Shown here piece by piece: positions 1-11,636 of a stretch of DNA of 64,000 nucleotides. The stretch is from Prostheceraeus crozeri (taxonomy: Eukaryota > Platyhelminthes > Polycladida > Euryleptidae). The notes beneath the pieces were generated by a model that had not been told where the DNA came from, searched no databases, and saw only the letters and a list, made by a program, of their open reading frames with translations. Each line of letters starts with the position of its first letter. Position 1 is the first letter of the stretch. Location of the stretch: the NCBI GenBank assembly GCA_907163375.1, contig CAJQUW010003459.1, positions 175,010 through 239,009 of the forward strand, given 5' to 3'. A program made the translations under genes and the position numbers.

Positions 1-308
1 GCTACCTACAGATGGCGTATCACAACTTACGTCACTGTTAAAAAGAGAGTGGAGAAAGTTAGATCAGTCAAAAATTAACAATATCATCGAATCAATGGCT
101 AAACGAATTGGTAATGTCATTGACAATAAGGGTAGGGCCACAAAATATTAGCTTCTTAAGAACCGTTGCTGTATCATAGCTTATCAGATTATATAAGGAC
201 ATTTAAATATATTAGGGACATGAAATAACATGAAGAATGCTTTCTGTATCATACTTATGTTTTATTTAGTCAAATTTTATGATGATCCACTTTTTATGAA
301 ACGGACTG
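1..308 (+). pseudogene. 3' end of a Tc1-like element, cut by the window edge
   Basis: Bases 1-150 are nearly identical to 7648-7796, which encode the C-terminal tail of the Tc1-like transposase in the element at 6670-7952. The piece continues through the same 3' untranslated region to the same terminal inverted repeat, which reads toward ACGGACTG and is followed by TA at 309-310. The rest of the element lies left of the window. Its right flank (GCTGTAGGGCC) is the start of repeat R1, and the same flank occurs at 46879 next to an unoccupied TA, so this insertion site can be compared with an empty one. Confidence 0.85.
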
Positions 309-310
309 TA

Positions 311-1275
311 GCTGTAGGGCCTACCCATTTATTTCAAACTTCTCTAGATTATTTTGTCAATGACTTCTCAATGGCGTGAATTATACCGTCATCGCAGTAC
401 TTATTATGATGTCCAAAATATACAGCCTGTGTTTTCAAGGATATTATAACAGCCACAAATATTGTTGTAATACTGTTGATTCTCATGAAAGTCATTAATT
501 TAGCCATGTCAAAGTCCGAGCAGCTAAAACTTTGGTGTATGATTCATTGAATTATAAAAGTATTTTGTGGCAAGGCTTTTGGTGTTCCCTATGCCTAATA
601 TTATATCGATCGTTCAGAAAAAATTGCTTCTCAAATTTAAGTTTACTTAAATTTAAGCCGTATTTCTGCGAATAGCAGCCACGAATCTCGACCGCTTGAC
701 AATACCTTGTTTACGCACTTACATACACGGACCTCTGCCGCTCAACATGTTGCAACATACAAGTACGTCTGTGTGGTATGGAAGGTTGTGCTATCGAATT
801 CTACATCTTTCAATGAGTGCATGTGTAGACGGAAGTTGATGACGGCTATAGTTGAATATGATTGCCGCCATATAACATACAGTTTTGCGGAGATCTCTGT
901 GGAGTTGAAAATCTTGAAATATAGACATACACGGACTGGATAAGCTTAGCCTGGGCTAGCCGTCTTTATTTTATCTTGAACCGAGCCGCAACCGTGATGA
1001 AGGCCGGTTTTAGTCGACCCAGTTAAGTAGCATGTTTTTTCTTCACACATTTGATATAAATCAACCCATATCTACTGACCGAAATCTCAAGTCAGGGAGG
1101 GGGATGGGGTGAGATGAATAAGAAGATGTGAATCACGTTTGACTTCGGTCTGAAGGTAGACGTTCATAGAAGTCAAACGATGACTTCTATTAAATGAGTT
1201 TGGTGTAAAAGTTTGCAACCTGGAGAATACATACAATTTGATGCCGTGAGATACATTCCTTTTGATGTGGCACTT
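311..1275 (+). repeat. Dispersed repeat R1, copy A (uninterrupted)
   Basis: This block matches 46879-49416 collinearly, for example at the stretches reading 'GGCCTACCCATTTATTTC', 'AGCCTGTGTTTTCAAG' and 'GTGAGATACATTCCT'. Copy B is interrupted at about position 395 of this copy by a non-LTR retrotransposon and carries further extra sequence near its 3' side. No convincing coding frame is visible, and I see no terminal repeats of its own. It may be a non-autonomous element or a small segmental duplication that took neighbouring Tc1 sequence along. Confidence 0.75.
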
Positions 1276-2438
1276 CTTATTATAAAAGATGGATTAATCT
1301 GTGTTATACTCTTCCTATGATTTAACGCATACTTGTCGAAAAAAATGGAAAAGCTTGAAAAAAACGCCTCTGAGAATGAGTCAGTCAGGATGCAGCTTTG
1401 GGATTACAGATGGGCAAAATACGCACTCAAGACTGAAAGATTTTTGAAAATGTAGTTTGGATTGTCTCAAAGCACCTAAAAAATCTTAGATTCAAGTTTC
1501 TCGAGATTAAAATTTGAATTGATTTTTGTTTTTCTGGAATTATTCGTAGCCTACTCAGTCTACATGAAAAACCTTCCCAAGCAAGCGTATTGGTTGTGGT
1601 GCTCACACTCATCCATAATAGTTGAAAAATGTGTGATGAATTTTCAAGCCTTAGACTACATTTCGTATGAATGCAGTATTTCAGAAAATTAAACTAGGCT
1701 AGTGGCCGAATTAGCCCCACCCTACCCAAACTTGATAGTTACCTACGTAACAAAAGCAAAGCATCCATCTTTCATTTTTTTAGATCAACATGTCTATGCA
1801 AGAGCCCGAAGGGCGATTTATCAAAAAAATGGCAATTGTGTGCGTATATTTCGTGTTATAATATAGTCCTTACAGTCCTGTTGCAAGGTTCTGCGAAGTA
1901 ATTCCGGTGCGACAGCACATGCTTTCTCGCAAAAGCATCGTTTTGATTAGAGTTCAAGTCCGAGTTCCACTAGCCTAATTGTTTTTCCACATAAACTTTG
2001 ATCGATCGATTTCATGGAGTGCATGATGATACTAACTGCGTTACCAGGGTGAGCTTTCGGTCTTTTTAAACAGACCGGTCTGTTTTGGTCTTTTTTTTAG
2101 GACAAATCTGTTTTTTATTCATTTTTTATAGGAGTCTAGTTCTATCTATAAGTGAGTGAAAATGTGTTAATCAGTTTGGTAGTCAGGCTGTCTAGTGCAT
2201 AATTTTTTCTGAAATATCATTCCTATGAACAGCAAGCTTGTATTCGAATGATGCTTGTACATGTTAAATTTGTTTTCATGATTCTTGATGTGATATTAAA
2301 AGGGTTTTAAAATATTTTGATTATCATAAATGAACGTGCGAATGCGTGGTAACAGAAACCAAATATTGGGAGAAGAGTCATGCGAGGTAGGTGTAATTGA
2401 CATTTAGCTTTTTGAATTTAGATAACTTGGCTTCTCGT
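1276..2438. other. Unassigned non-coding DNA
   Basis: AT-rich sequence with many stops in all frames. I recognise no gene, RNA or repeat edge here. The short open frame on the minus strand at 1427-1612 has no family features. Confidence 0.5.
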
Positions 2439-2770
2439 GATTCGAAAAAAGCATGATGTCAGTATTTCGTTTTTTTACAATGCCGCTTCGATGACAGGAC
2501 ATCGAAGGAACCACTGCGTTCGGTTGGAGCAGAGGAGTGTGTGATTTCGGTATCCATATGTGACTTTGTTATCATTGTTCAAATCGTGTGACTTTGTTGT
2601 CATTGATTCGAAAAAAGCATGATGTCAGTATTTCGTTTTTTTACAATGCCGCTTCGATGACAGGACATCGAAGGAACCACTGCGTTCGGTTGGAGCAGAG
2701 GAGTGTGTGATTTCGGTATCCATATGTGACTTTGTTATCATTGTTCAAATCGTGTGACTTTGTTGTCATT
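2439..2770. repeat. Two exact tandem copies of a 166-bp unit
   Basis: Unit 1 is 2439-2604 and unit 2 is 2605-2770. Both start GATTCGAAAAAAGCATGATG and I found no difference between them. Each unit ends in shorter internal repeats of the type GTGACTTTGTTGTCATTGTT, and a partial third round of these follows to about 2800. Exact identity means a very recent duplication or an assembly artefact. No coding potential was seen. Confidence 0.9.
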
Positions 2771-4287
2771 GTTCAAATTGTGTGATTTTGTTGTCATAAT
2801 TTGCTTTTTTCCATGTTTTAATTTATAGGGGCTTGAGGACCGCTATTTTGATGATGGATGATATGCCCCTATGTACTTCTCAAATAACTTGAGTATGCTA
2901 TTTTCTTGCCCTACTAATTTTGAGACAGATATCTAGTGTTCCATAGTTTGCATGATGAACATTGACCTTGCGAGGGAATAATGTAGGGAAATTGAAAGGC
3001 TTGCCCGTCGTTGTCGTATTATTATCTGTCTCAGAAATTGTAAGAAAAGATGTTTGTCGAATATTGATTATCTTCAATCAAAAAAATGTCAAAAGTGGTT
3101 TACCAGTGCACTTTACTTTGAGAAACATGGTTTGCACTCAGTTGCCTGAACCTCTTCGTAATGACTGTCGTAGACAGCCCTTGTGGTTTATATCTGGACA
3201 AGAAAGGTCGTTTTTCCATGTATGCATCAAACATAAGGGCTTCAAAGTTTTAATAACTTCATATTTTATCAGGGTCGTACCTTTGTATCTCTGCATGCCT
3301 GCATAGGTATTGAGTTCTGCTTTTTCACATTTGAATGAATTTTTAACGTTGCTGATGTGCTTGTTAGCTACTCAATAGACTCAGGACTTGTGTAACAGCA
3401 TGAAAATATTCACTCATTATACCAGATTATTATGAATGATTTTCATGCAAATGTACACCTATGTATGAATGAATTTGCTTTCAATATATGATAATGTATA
3501 AACTCTTTGTGGTGTATAACATCTGTATATTCTACGATGTGTTCATTATCTATTTCATTCTAATCCAATCTACTAAACCAAACATCACATGTGAATAGAC
3601 AGTAATAGTGTTCCATTTGCAGTAGTAGGCGATGTCGTCGATAAATCGTCAAAACTACTTACGTGCAAAATCAAAAGTTATCAGAAGATTATTTTTCTGT
3701 TACGTTTGAAAATAAATGATTCATTAAAAAAACTGATGCCATGTATTTCCTCTTTTTGAAAGGCAGCAAGAAATGTGTAGACAAAACGTCTAAAAAGCAT
3801 TTGTCATGTCTAGCGGCATCTTTGCTTCCTTAGAATCCAAAACCAGTCAATTTGAGCAAGTGCTTTATTGAATATGAAGTTTTTATGAAATCGTGACACT
3901 TACAATAATTAGTGTCATACAGCTTTCTGTAGATCAAAGACTATATTTTTTATTATACTCGCTTGTTCTCTCTGATGAATTACAACCAGTGATGTGACAA
4001 TTTTGTTCTAGCAGAAAACAATAACAGTTCTGAGGTAGTCGATGACATGGCGTAAACTTTGTAATCACAACGGTGAACAGTGTGTGTGCGTGCAGATATT
4101 TCTAGGTAGAGACAAAGTTTGTAAATAACGGGATAAAATAAGAAATGAGTAAATTCAATGGTTGTAGATATTCATCGTATATGCTTAGCATAAATAGGGT
4201 ACGGGTATCTACAAAGTGCGTAAATATCAAGAAAATTGAACTTCGTGTGATTTCCCTCACAACAAAATTGGTGTCATAATTTCCAAA
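2771..4287. other. Unassigned non-coding DNA
   Basis: Apart from the degenerate GTTCAAAT/GTGATTTTGTTGTCAT repeats up to about 2800, no gene or element boundary could be recognised. An open frame of 114 codons at 2962-3306 (+) shows no family motif and is treated as chance. Confidence 0.5.
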
Positions 4288-4291
4288 TTAA

Positions 4292-5246
4292 CACTACGAT
4301 GGCTGATAAGTCGAAATCGACTTTTCGTCTACTATTTAATGAAAATTTCATTATTTCCAAGTACTCCCTATTATTGTCTCATATGTAAATTAACTATTTT
4401 CATCACACTACAATAAGCTGTTGCTACTTTCCTTGCAGTCATTGTTGCTAAGTAATATCATGACTTTATACCCAAATTGGCGAAAAAGTTGATATAGACT
4501 GCATGTGATAGAATGCTTTGCGCCTCACCCTCGAACACTTTTTCACGTCACTCAGTCAAGCTAAAAGAGAAAAAGACGACCGTTAGGCACAATTCGAAAG
4601 CATAGAAAAAAGTTGAGCTCGCGTGATCGCCGTCAAGAAAAATTCGAAGAAGTTCCTGGTGGTGCTACTCGTATTTTTGTGAATTACATACCAATGCCAA
4701 AAGGGCAAAAAAGACTGTCGCATGTCTGCGATGCATTCATCTCCTTCATTTGATACCACAACAAATAAAAAAGAAAACCGAGATCGTACACATATATAAA
4801 GTGCAAAGTCGGTGCCGACTGCTTTGATGTGATGTCTAAACACCCTTTCACATGTTTTTGGTGGCCAGTTGTTGAATGGAATATGATCTATGAAGGCGTG
4901 GATGAATCATCCAGGATGATTTTCAAAACGATTAACAGCGAAGCAGTATCTCTCCGTCAGTTCGATATGGAAACCATGTCAATTGTGGAGATGTTCATAA
5001 CCTACGTACTTTTTTATTGCTTAGAATTAGATCAAAAGCTAGCACAAAATGACAAACATTTGATGGTATCAACGTTATATGAAGACTAACATAGAAAAAA
5101 TGAATTCCTCCAATGTCAGTCAAATTACGCAGGCAGTAAGCATGGGAAATACTGGAACACAGTCAGTAATGGAAACATTATGTATTTGCAGGTGCACAAA
5201 ATGAAATAATGAAAAAGTCGTTTTCGACTTTTCAGCCATCCTAGTG
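4292..5246. mobile_element. piggyBac-like TTAA-flanked element, degraded
   Basis: TTAA at 4288-4291 and 5247-5250 brackets inverted ends: CACTACGATGGCTGATAAG at the left, and CACTAGGATGGCTGAAAAG as the reverse complement of the right. Each end is followed by a small palindrome of the form AAAGTCGAAATCGACTTT. TTAA target duplication is the hallmark of piggyBac (Kolobok also uses TTAA), and CACTAGGATGGC resembles piggyBac ends. Around 4700-4860 the + strand reads as a Cys-containing stretch (SYTYIKCKVGADCF) that could be a broken piggyBac C-terminal cysteine-rich domain, but with internal stops. At 955 bp, with no intact transposase, it would be non-autonomous. The boundaries are firm; the superfamily is likely. 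Confidence 0.8.
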
Positions 5247-5250
5247 TTAA

Positions 5251-5849
5251 GGTGCATGAATTCGTGAATCTACAATGAAATATCAAAAATGTGGACTGAC
5301 AATGCTTACTGTACTATTTATATACCAGCTCTTATTTTTGTATTTTTGAGAGTGGTCACCCTGTGCGCTTCAGTGAGTGGTGATACCTCTGTAAGTCAAA
5401 CAAAGTGCAGAACGATGTAGATACAACGCCCTTTATGCTGTGTTCAACGATGTCATAGGACGATAACTAGGAAGAAGGTCTCTTTCGATTCGCATTATAC
5501 GTATCTACTCGTAGGACTTACAAAAGACACACGAATTTAAAGTTTTTGTAGGACCTCATGGATGATATTCAAAATTGCGATGATGACTTTTAGCTTCAGA
5601 AGAATGCAAAACTACCAGCGCACAGCCAGCCGTAATGTATTCTCGTTCTCCCTGCTGAAGTTGAACTGGTATTCAGCACTCTAAACAACACGGTCATGAA
5701 GCAAGGAAATTCTCCTGCGAATAAGACAATCAAGGCATTAGTAGTAGTGACGAATTCATGCTTTCAGGTGAAAGGTTGGGCTGTTAGCAGCTTGCCCATA
5801 TCTCGTAATTTGATTGATCTTCGTAACACTGCCTCCGCGACTTAACGAC
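5251..5849. other. Unassigned DNA
   Basis: Nothing recognisable apart from possible upstream remains of the coiled-coil reading frame that follows. Confidence 0.4.
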
Positions 5850-6207
5850 GACTACAGGAGGAAATGGCTGCTTCTGTAAACCGGAAACGACTTCAGCTAG
5901 AGAAACAGCTTTTTGTGGAGATGGAAGCGAAAAAGAAAACCAGTAAGAAAATCGCTAGCCTTTCTCTGAAATAGAGGAGAAAAGGGAAGATTTAGAGAAG
6001 AAAGTAAAAGTGCAGCAAGGTGCCGTGCGAATATTACAAGAGGCACGTACGTCGAAGGAAAGGAACAATAAGGAAATCGATAAACTTCGCCGACAAAAGG
6101 AAAAGATCATCGGGAAGAGACACATGCAACTGGAAAGGATAATAGAATGTCTTAAAACGAAAGGCAATATACCTGGCCAAAGTCAAGTGGCTACCCATGA
6201 GTGTTAA
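5850..6207 (+). pseudogene. Charged coiled-coil protein fragment with a frame break
   Basis: Two adjacent + strand frames read as one charged, helix-forming protein. The first (5850-5972, ending in a stop after KIASLSLK) contains RRLQEEMAA, RKRLQLEKQL and EMEAKKKTSKKI. The second (about 5970-6207) contains EKREDLEKKVKVQQGA, NKEIDKLRRQKEKII and MQLERIIECLKTKG and ends in a stop. The heptad-like Leu/Ile spacing and the abundance of Lys, Glu and Arg indicate a coiled coil. A one- or two-base slip near 5970 separates the halves. I do not recognise the family; it could be a retrocopy or part of a mobile element. No start codon is assigned. Confidence 0.5.
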
Positions 6208-6667
6208 TAATAAGCATTTCCGCTTTTCATCTGATTAAGCTACATGTACATTTATACGTCTTCACACTCAGATATTTATGCGAAAGACTGAGTGCCAGCA
6301 TCTTTGTAAGGCTGCCAAATCTTGAACAAATCATTTTCAGCGATCTCGGTTAATGTGCACAATTTCATTTAGAGTTTAAATGCCTATCTATATTTGGATG
6401 AGAAGTGTGTCGTATTGTTGCTTACTTTTCATTTTTATTTAAGGTAATTAATTTTGTTGCTGTGATGGTTCTTATACATTAGGGTGCAAGATGTTGTGTT
6501 CTCTTCAATAATTGATGTGACGGTTGAAGACTGAAAGGTTTTTTAATAACAGAAGGGCCTATTTCCGCTTTCAAATTAGCATAACTGTTATTATAACAAA
6601 TGTTGTCTTGATTCTTATAAGAGTCACAAATGAAGCGTTTTAATTTACCATGTGCCTGTAAAGTAAG
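6208..6667. other. Unassigned DNA before the Tc1 element
   Basis: No feature recognised. Confidence 0.4.
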
Positions 6668-6669
6668 TA

Positions 6670-7952
6670 CAGATTGTTTCATAAAAAATGGATCACCCTT
6701 AAACATCGCCTTAACTTCAACTTTGTCTAACTCCGCCAAACTTGAACGAATTTCTCTGAAATTTGGAAGATATGTCAGTTGTGCTTACTAATATCATTGT
6801 TGGAAATTTCAAGCATGCATACTGAGTTGTTTTTCTGTTATAGATAAAAAAGTAGTAGATAATTTGATCTTCATTTAGCAATGTTGCACAAAATCATACC
6901 TCACTCTTATAAAATTACATTTGTTTCCTTTGTTATGTAATATGTTGTTCTACAAGCCAAAAGCTATCAAGCAAAACAAAAATAAAGAAAATCGGTCAAT
7001 CAGAGCCAGTATAGAACCATTATTCATCAACAATAATGTAACTGCTACATGTGATTAACTGGACTTCATGTTCCATAGCTTCCTGACTTCGTTGCGGTGG
7101 TGTTGGCAGCACTCCTGATTGCTTTCAGCTAGAAATCTATCTCTTTCCGGTTGAAAACAATACAAAGCACAAATGAACAATAACGAGATCGCATTCACAA
7201 AAGGCAAAGTGTCAGCCTTGCTAGAACTAGGGTTTTCTTTGCGAGCTACAAGCAAGCGACTAAATGTCCCTTACACAAATGTGCATCGATGGCATAATGA
7301 TGATTTTCGACTCTGTCGTAAAGAGGGCTCTGGCCGTGATCTACTGATTTGGGCTGGCATTTGGACCAATGGCCGCTCTGAACTTCACATACAGCAAGGA
7401 ACCGTGAATTCTGAACGCTATGTGAATGTTTTACGAATGAACATTGGCCAAATGACAGATCAACTTGGTGATCCATCGACTTGGTTATTCATGGATGATA
7501 ATGCTACGTGTCACAGGAGTAGTAGAGTCAACTTATGCAAGTCTCAATTAGGGCTTAGGACATTATCTTGGCCAGCTCGTTCTCCTGATCTGAATCCCAT
7601 AGAAAATGTATGGAGTATTCTAAAACGTAACGTTCGTCGTTCACTGCTACCTACAGATGGCGTATCACAACTTACGTCACTGTTAAAAAGAGAGTGGAGA
7701 AAGTTAGATCAGTCAAAAATCAACGATATCATCGAATCAATGCCTAGACGAATTGGTAATGTCATTGACAATAGGGGTAGGGCCACAAAATATTAGCTTC
7801 TTAAGAACCGTTATTGTATCATAGCTTACAGATTATATAAGGACATTTAAATATATTAGGGACATGAAATAACATGAAAAATGCTTTCTGTATCATACTT
7901 ATGTTTTGTTTAGTCAAAATCTAGGATGATCCACTTTTTATGAAACGGACTG
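6670..7952 (+). mobile_element. Tc1-like DNA transposon, internally deleted, with TA target duplication
   Basis: TA dinucleotides at 6668-6669 and 7953-7954 flank inverted ends: CAGATTGTTTCATAAAAAAT at the left, and CAGTCCGTTTCATAAAAAGT as the reverse complement of the right. One open frame (7173-7796) lies inside. At 1283 bp the element is shorter than a usual Tc1 (about 1.6 kb) because part of the N-terminal coding region is missing. Matching pieces occur at 1-308 (3' part) and 46234-46770 (5' part), so this family has several copies here. Confidence 0.92.
7173..7796 (+). CDS. Tc1-family transposase, 207 aa, missing its middle N-terminal part
   Basis: Residues 8-40 read as the first helix-turn-helix of a Tc1 paired-like DNA-binding domain (ALLELGFSLRATSKRLNVPY). 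The frame then jumps to DDFRLCRKEGSGRDLLIWAGI, which belongs beside the first catalytic Asp of the DDE domain. The second DNA-binding helix set is therefore deleted, and the first acidic residue is uncertain. The second Asp is in FMDDNATCH and the Glu in WPARSPDLNPIENVW, 34 residues apart, giving the DD34E spacing typical of Tc1. The family is normally about 340 aa, so this copy probably encodes no active enzyme. The start is the first ATG after the 5' inverted repeat and leader. Confidence 0.88.
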   Translation: MNNNEIAFTKGKVSALLELGFSLRATSKRLNVPYTNVHRWHNDDFRLCRKEGSGRDLLIWAGIWTNGRSELHIQQGTVNSERYVNVLRMNIGQMTDQLGDPSTWLFMDDNATCHRSSRVNLCKSQLGLRTLSWPARSPDLNPIENVWSILKRNVRRSLLPTDGVSQLTSLLKREWRKLDQSKINDIIESMPRRIGNVIDNRGRATKY

Positions 7953-7954
7953 TA

Positions 7955-10238
7955 GTACTTCGAATACAGTCAGATCATAATTTTCCCTTTAACCATAAGA
8001 TAGCTTTTCTGAAAAGGCCTTGACATGTTATCACAATTTTTAAGGTAATGAAAGTGATCAAGTTGATGGTCAAATAGTTATGATGAATATATGTGTCCAT
8101 GTCCCACAGCTATTCTTAATAGGATGAAAGATCGTCAAATATCAGCAAATGCGTGTATTTTTTACAGCTAGTTCATCATTGGCCTATTTACAAGGAAAAA
8201 TATTTCAACGTTTTCATTAACTTAGCCTTTCCATTCATTTACACCATTATTGCACCACTGGTGCCCTAGGCATACATGTCCGCGTCTTTTGACATCGCAC
8301 ATGCACAGATCGTGGGACTTTATGTGTAGCCTATCCATAACTTCTGCATTGCTGACGTGCTTCAGGTAAGATATTTTGGAAATCTTCTCAAGCATCGGAA
8401 TTCAAAGGCTTGTAATCAGCTAGCATCTTCAATGCGAACGGCTTAGTTGTGAGGGAGATGTGGTCGTTGCTCCACAGCGGATGAGTGAGCATGCCGAATG
8501 TGCTTTCGGCCTTAGCTATTATGGTTCTCTGACATAATTCATGAGATAGGCCATTTCTAAGTTCCTTAACGCATACGCCCCTATCAGTTTCAGCACTACT
8601 TAGAAATGATGGGCTCCTATCATCAGTTTTTTTTATATAAAGCTCATCCGACACAAAATTCCACTGTCATCAATATCACAAATTTTATTGATCTATATTT
8701 ACGTCATAAAACACACGTGTGAGACATAGAAAAAAAATAGAATTGATAATGCGGCACGTGGTATTGAATTACATCTTACCAGTAAGAAGAGTGAGCTTGA
8801 CGTGACTAATATGTTGTACATAATAATGAATATCATGGGTCCAATTACAAATTCATGCAGAGACAGACAACAAAGCAATTTTGAAAATCTATGAATAATT
8901 CATTAAAAGAGTCTATATTAGTCTATTTTAGACTATCCTTATACGTAAATATCAGGTTCAATCTTGTTATTGATTTCCGGTCTACGTTAAATTGATCAAA
9001 AGGTCTTAGTGCTGTCGCAGATTGATGGAGTTTTGTCATTTGAAGGAATTCTTTTTGTAGTACGTGAGTTTACACACATGCTCGTCAACAAAATATATCG
9101 CTGCTAAATACAGGGCGTCATCCGAGCCCGGGAATCGACCAAAAATTTTAGCGAAATAGCCAATTAACCCTTAAATAGCCCAGGAATGCCATTTCTTGAT
9201 CTCTATCTCTATGTTCGATGAACATAATCTCTTTATTTCAACTACTAGTAATTTGACTATTATTAAGTACACTATTTCTATCAGATATTTTCGAATCTTG
9301 ATTGATATAATCAAGTAAACATGCACAACATCTGGATAAAATATTCATGACTAAATAAAGTTGCGTTATTTCCACATGATTATCAATGATGTCTCTGAGG
9401 CGATGGTTGTGTTGCTGACGCGTCGCTTATAGTGAAATCGCAAAAAGTTTTCCAAATAAGTAGGCCTAATCGTTGCATTCTATAAAAGCTATCTGTGTCT
9501 CTTCACACTACTTTGAAGTCGTGTACGCAAAGGGGTTGAATATAATTCGTACATACAAGTATAAAGTCGCAATCAATCGACAGGGGTCGCAAAAAAATCG
9601 TTTTGATTTTTTTGTTTCCTAATGTTCTTGCATGCAATTTCGTAGCAGACTTGTAATGTGGCAAACTATGCAGGCTCTAAATACATACTAAAAAAAGTCA
9701 TATCTAAATGATCTTTTTTTCTTACGTTGTCAATTTCATCAGCTGAAAGATTTTTACAAAAGAACAATTTTTCAGCAATAAAAAAAATCAAATGGAGAAT
9801 CGCGCAATTTAGCACTGCTGGCTACTTATGCGCCTACATCCACACCAAGTTGACGATGATATCAGTTCGAAATCATTCCAACGAAATTCTTCCAACGCTT
9901 CCACAGACAGAAAGGTGCATCAGAGATTTCGAATAAAAGTCAATGGCTAAGCTAAGTGATGCGTCCGAAAACCTCACAGTAAATCATGACCCAAACCAAT
10001 GGGGATTATGTAGAGACCACTGCTTCCAAATATCGGGGTCGCTAGTGTATGCAGCCATCTGGAGCTTCTGCTGGCGTTTAAGATTTTGCTCTCTGTGCCG
10101 TTCCCGACTATACCAGAAACGAGAAAAATAAGTCATCTAGGTAACTTATCAAGTAAATTTTGCTAGCCTTCCATATGCCAAGAAAAAAGGCCCAGCTATC
10201 TCAAAACTGTTCTACCGGTTGACCCTGACACACGTATG
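7955..10238. other. Unassigned non-coding DNA
   Basis: More than 2 kb without a recognisable gene, RNA or repeat boundary. Short open frames at 8388-8654 (-), 9727-9936 (+) and 9943-10131 (+) have no family motif. Confidence 0.5.
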
Positions 10239-10240
10239 TA

Positions 10241-11634
10241 CGAGGGTTGTCCGAAAAGTCCTGTTACAAATCAAGCTGTGGTAATGAAGACGAAAGCAAG
10301 ATCAAATCTACTTGAAAGTCTTGACTAACATAACATTGTGAACCCACTGGGTTGTTTTCAATCAATTCGATTTGATCTGTATTCACTAAATGTCATTTGC
10401 TTAGCACATGGTTTCAGGAACTATGTGAAATTCGGTGAAATCCGTTCACTTTGCAGTCGTTATCAATCTATTGCCACATGAAGAATTTCTTGCGTTCATT
10501 CAGTTTGCAGAACACAATGCAGAAAAGTGATTCAACGAAGAGAGCGGTGATCTGGTTTCTCTGAAAGCAAGGGAAACGGAATGCTGAGATTCACAGTGAG
10601 ATGCAACCCGTTTTCGGAGAAGAAACTCCTTCCAAAATGACCATCAGCCGCTGGATGGAGAAGTTTGATGGTGGATGTGAGGAAGTCAATGATGCTCCAA
10701 GATGCGGCAGACCCGTGACCACGACAACATCGCAGAACATTCAGCTTGTACAAGACGCCATTGATAAAGACAGGAGACTGACCGCCCCAGAGCTCGAGGA
10801 CTTACTGAGAATTCCCCATACTACCATTCATGACATTTTGAAGGCACATCTTGGAATGGCACGAGTCTCAGCTCGATGGGTGCCGAAACTGCTTACCGAA
10901 GACCAGAAAAAGATTTGCAAGCAACTGCTTCGACGTTTCCGAGACGATCCAAGTTTCCTGGACCGGTTGATAACAGTTGACGAATCCTGGTTCCATCACT
11001 ATGAGCCGGAGTCAAAAGCAGCAAGCACGCAATGGAAGCGACCTGACGAGCCAACGCCCACCAAAGCACGCTCCATACCTTCTGCGGGGAAGAGAATGGC
11101 CACTGTCTTCTGGGACAAGAAGGGAATCCTGATGATTAGATAGCTTCCAGAGAAACACACAATCAACAGTGATTAATACGTTGATCTGTTGACAGAACTC
11201 CGTAGGGTTATCAAAACTGAGCGCAGGGGACTGCTTTCACATGGAGCAATCCTTGAGCAGGATAATGCTAGGCCCCACACAATTCATCAGACCTTATCTG
11301 TTATCGAAAAACTTGGCTTCGAACTGCTTCCTCACCCGCCCTATAGCCCAGATCTTGCTCCATGCGACTACTGGTTCTTCGGACCTATGAAAAAATACCT
11401 GGGCGGCAAACATTTTCAAACCATTCAAGGCCTATCTGGTGCAATTAGTCAGTGGGTGAGACAAACTGATGTTCAGTACTTCGCTGACGGGATTCAGAAG
11501 CTTCCAGAACGTTGGCAGAAGTGCATCAGTGTACAGGGAGAGTGGTTTGAGAAGATGGACTTTGAATAGTTCCATAAAATTTTGTTGAATAAAAGTCTAT
11601 ATACTTCGTAACAGGACTTTTCGGACAACCCTCG
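10241..11634 (+). mobile_element. Full-length mariner transposon with 27-bp perfect TIRs
   Basis: TA at 10239-10240 and 11635-11636 flanks 27-bp perfect inverted repeats that begin CGAGGGTTGTCCGAAAAGTC. The interior is a single mariner transposase frame with three nonsense codons. Intact ends, TA duplication and a 1394-bp length fit a mariner of ordinary size. The ends could still be recognised in trans, but the element itself is dead. Confidence 0.95.
10517..11569 (+). pseudogene. mariner transposase with three in-frame stops
   Basis: The frame from the ATG at 10517 to 11569 spans 351 codons, the usual mariner length (about 345 aa). It is broken at 10562-10564 (TGA), 11141-11143 (TAG) and once more near 11174 (TAA), with no frame change. 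Visible parts are a helix-turn-helix (MTISRWMEKFDGG), a second DNA-binding region ending in HTTIHDILKAHLGM, and SARWVPKLL, which corresponds to the WVPHEL linker. The catalytic motifs are ITVDESWFHHY, ILEQDNARPH and YSPDLAPCDYWFF. The last two Asp are 34 residues apart, the DD34D signature of mariner. The lack of frameshifts points to decay by point mutation only. Confidence 0.95.
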
Positions 11635-11636
11635 TA

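Noticed and set aside
2962-3306. 114-codon open frame as a gene
   Set aside because: No domain, no neighbours, and a length attainable by chance in this amount of sequence.
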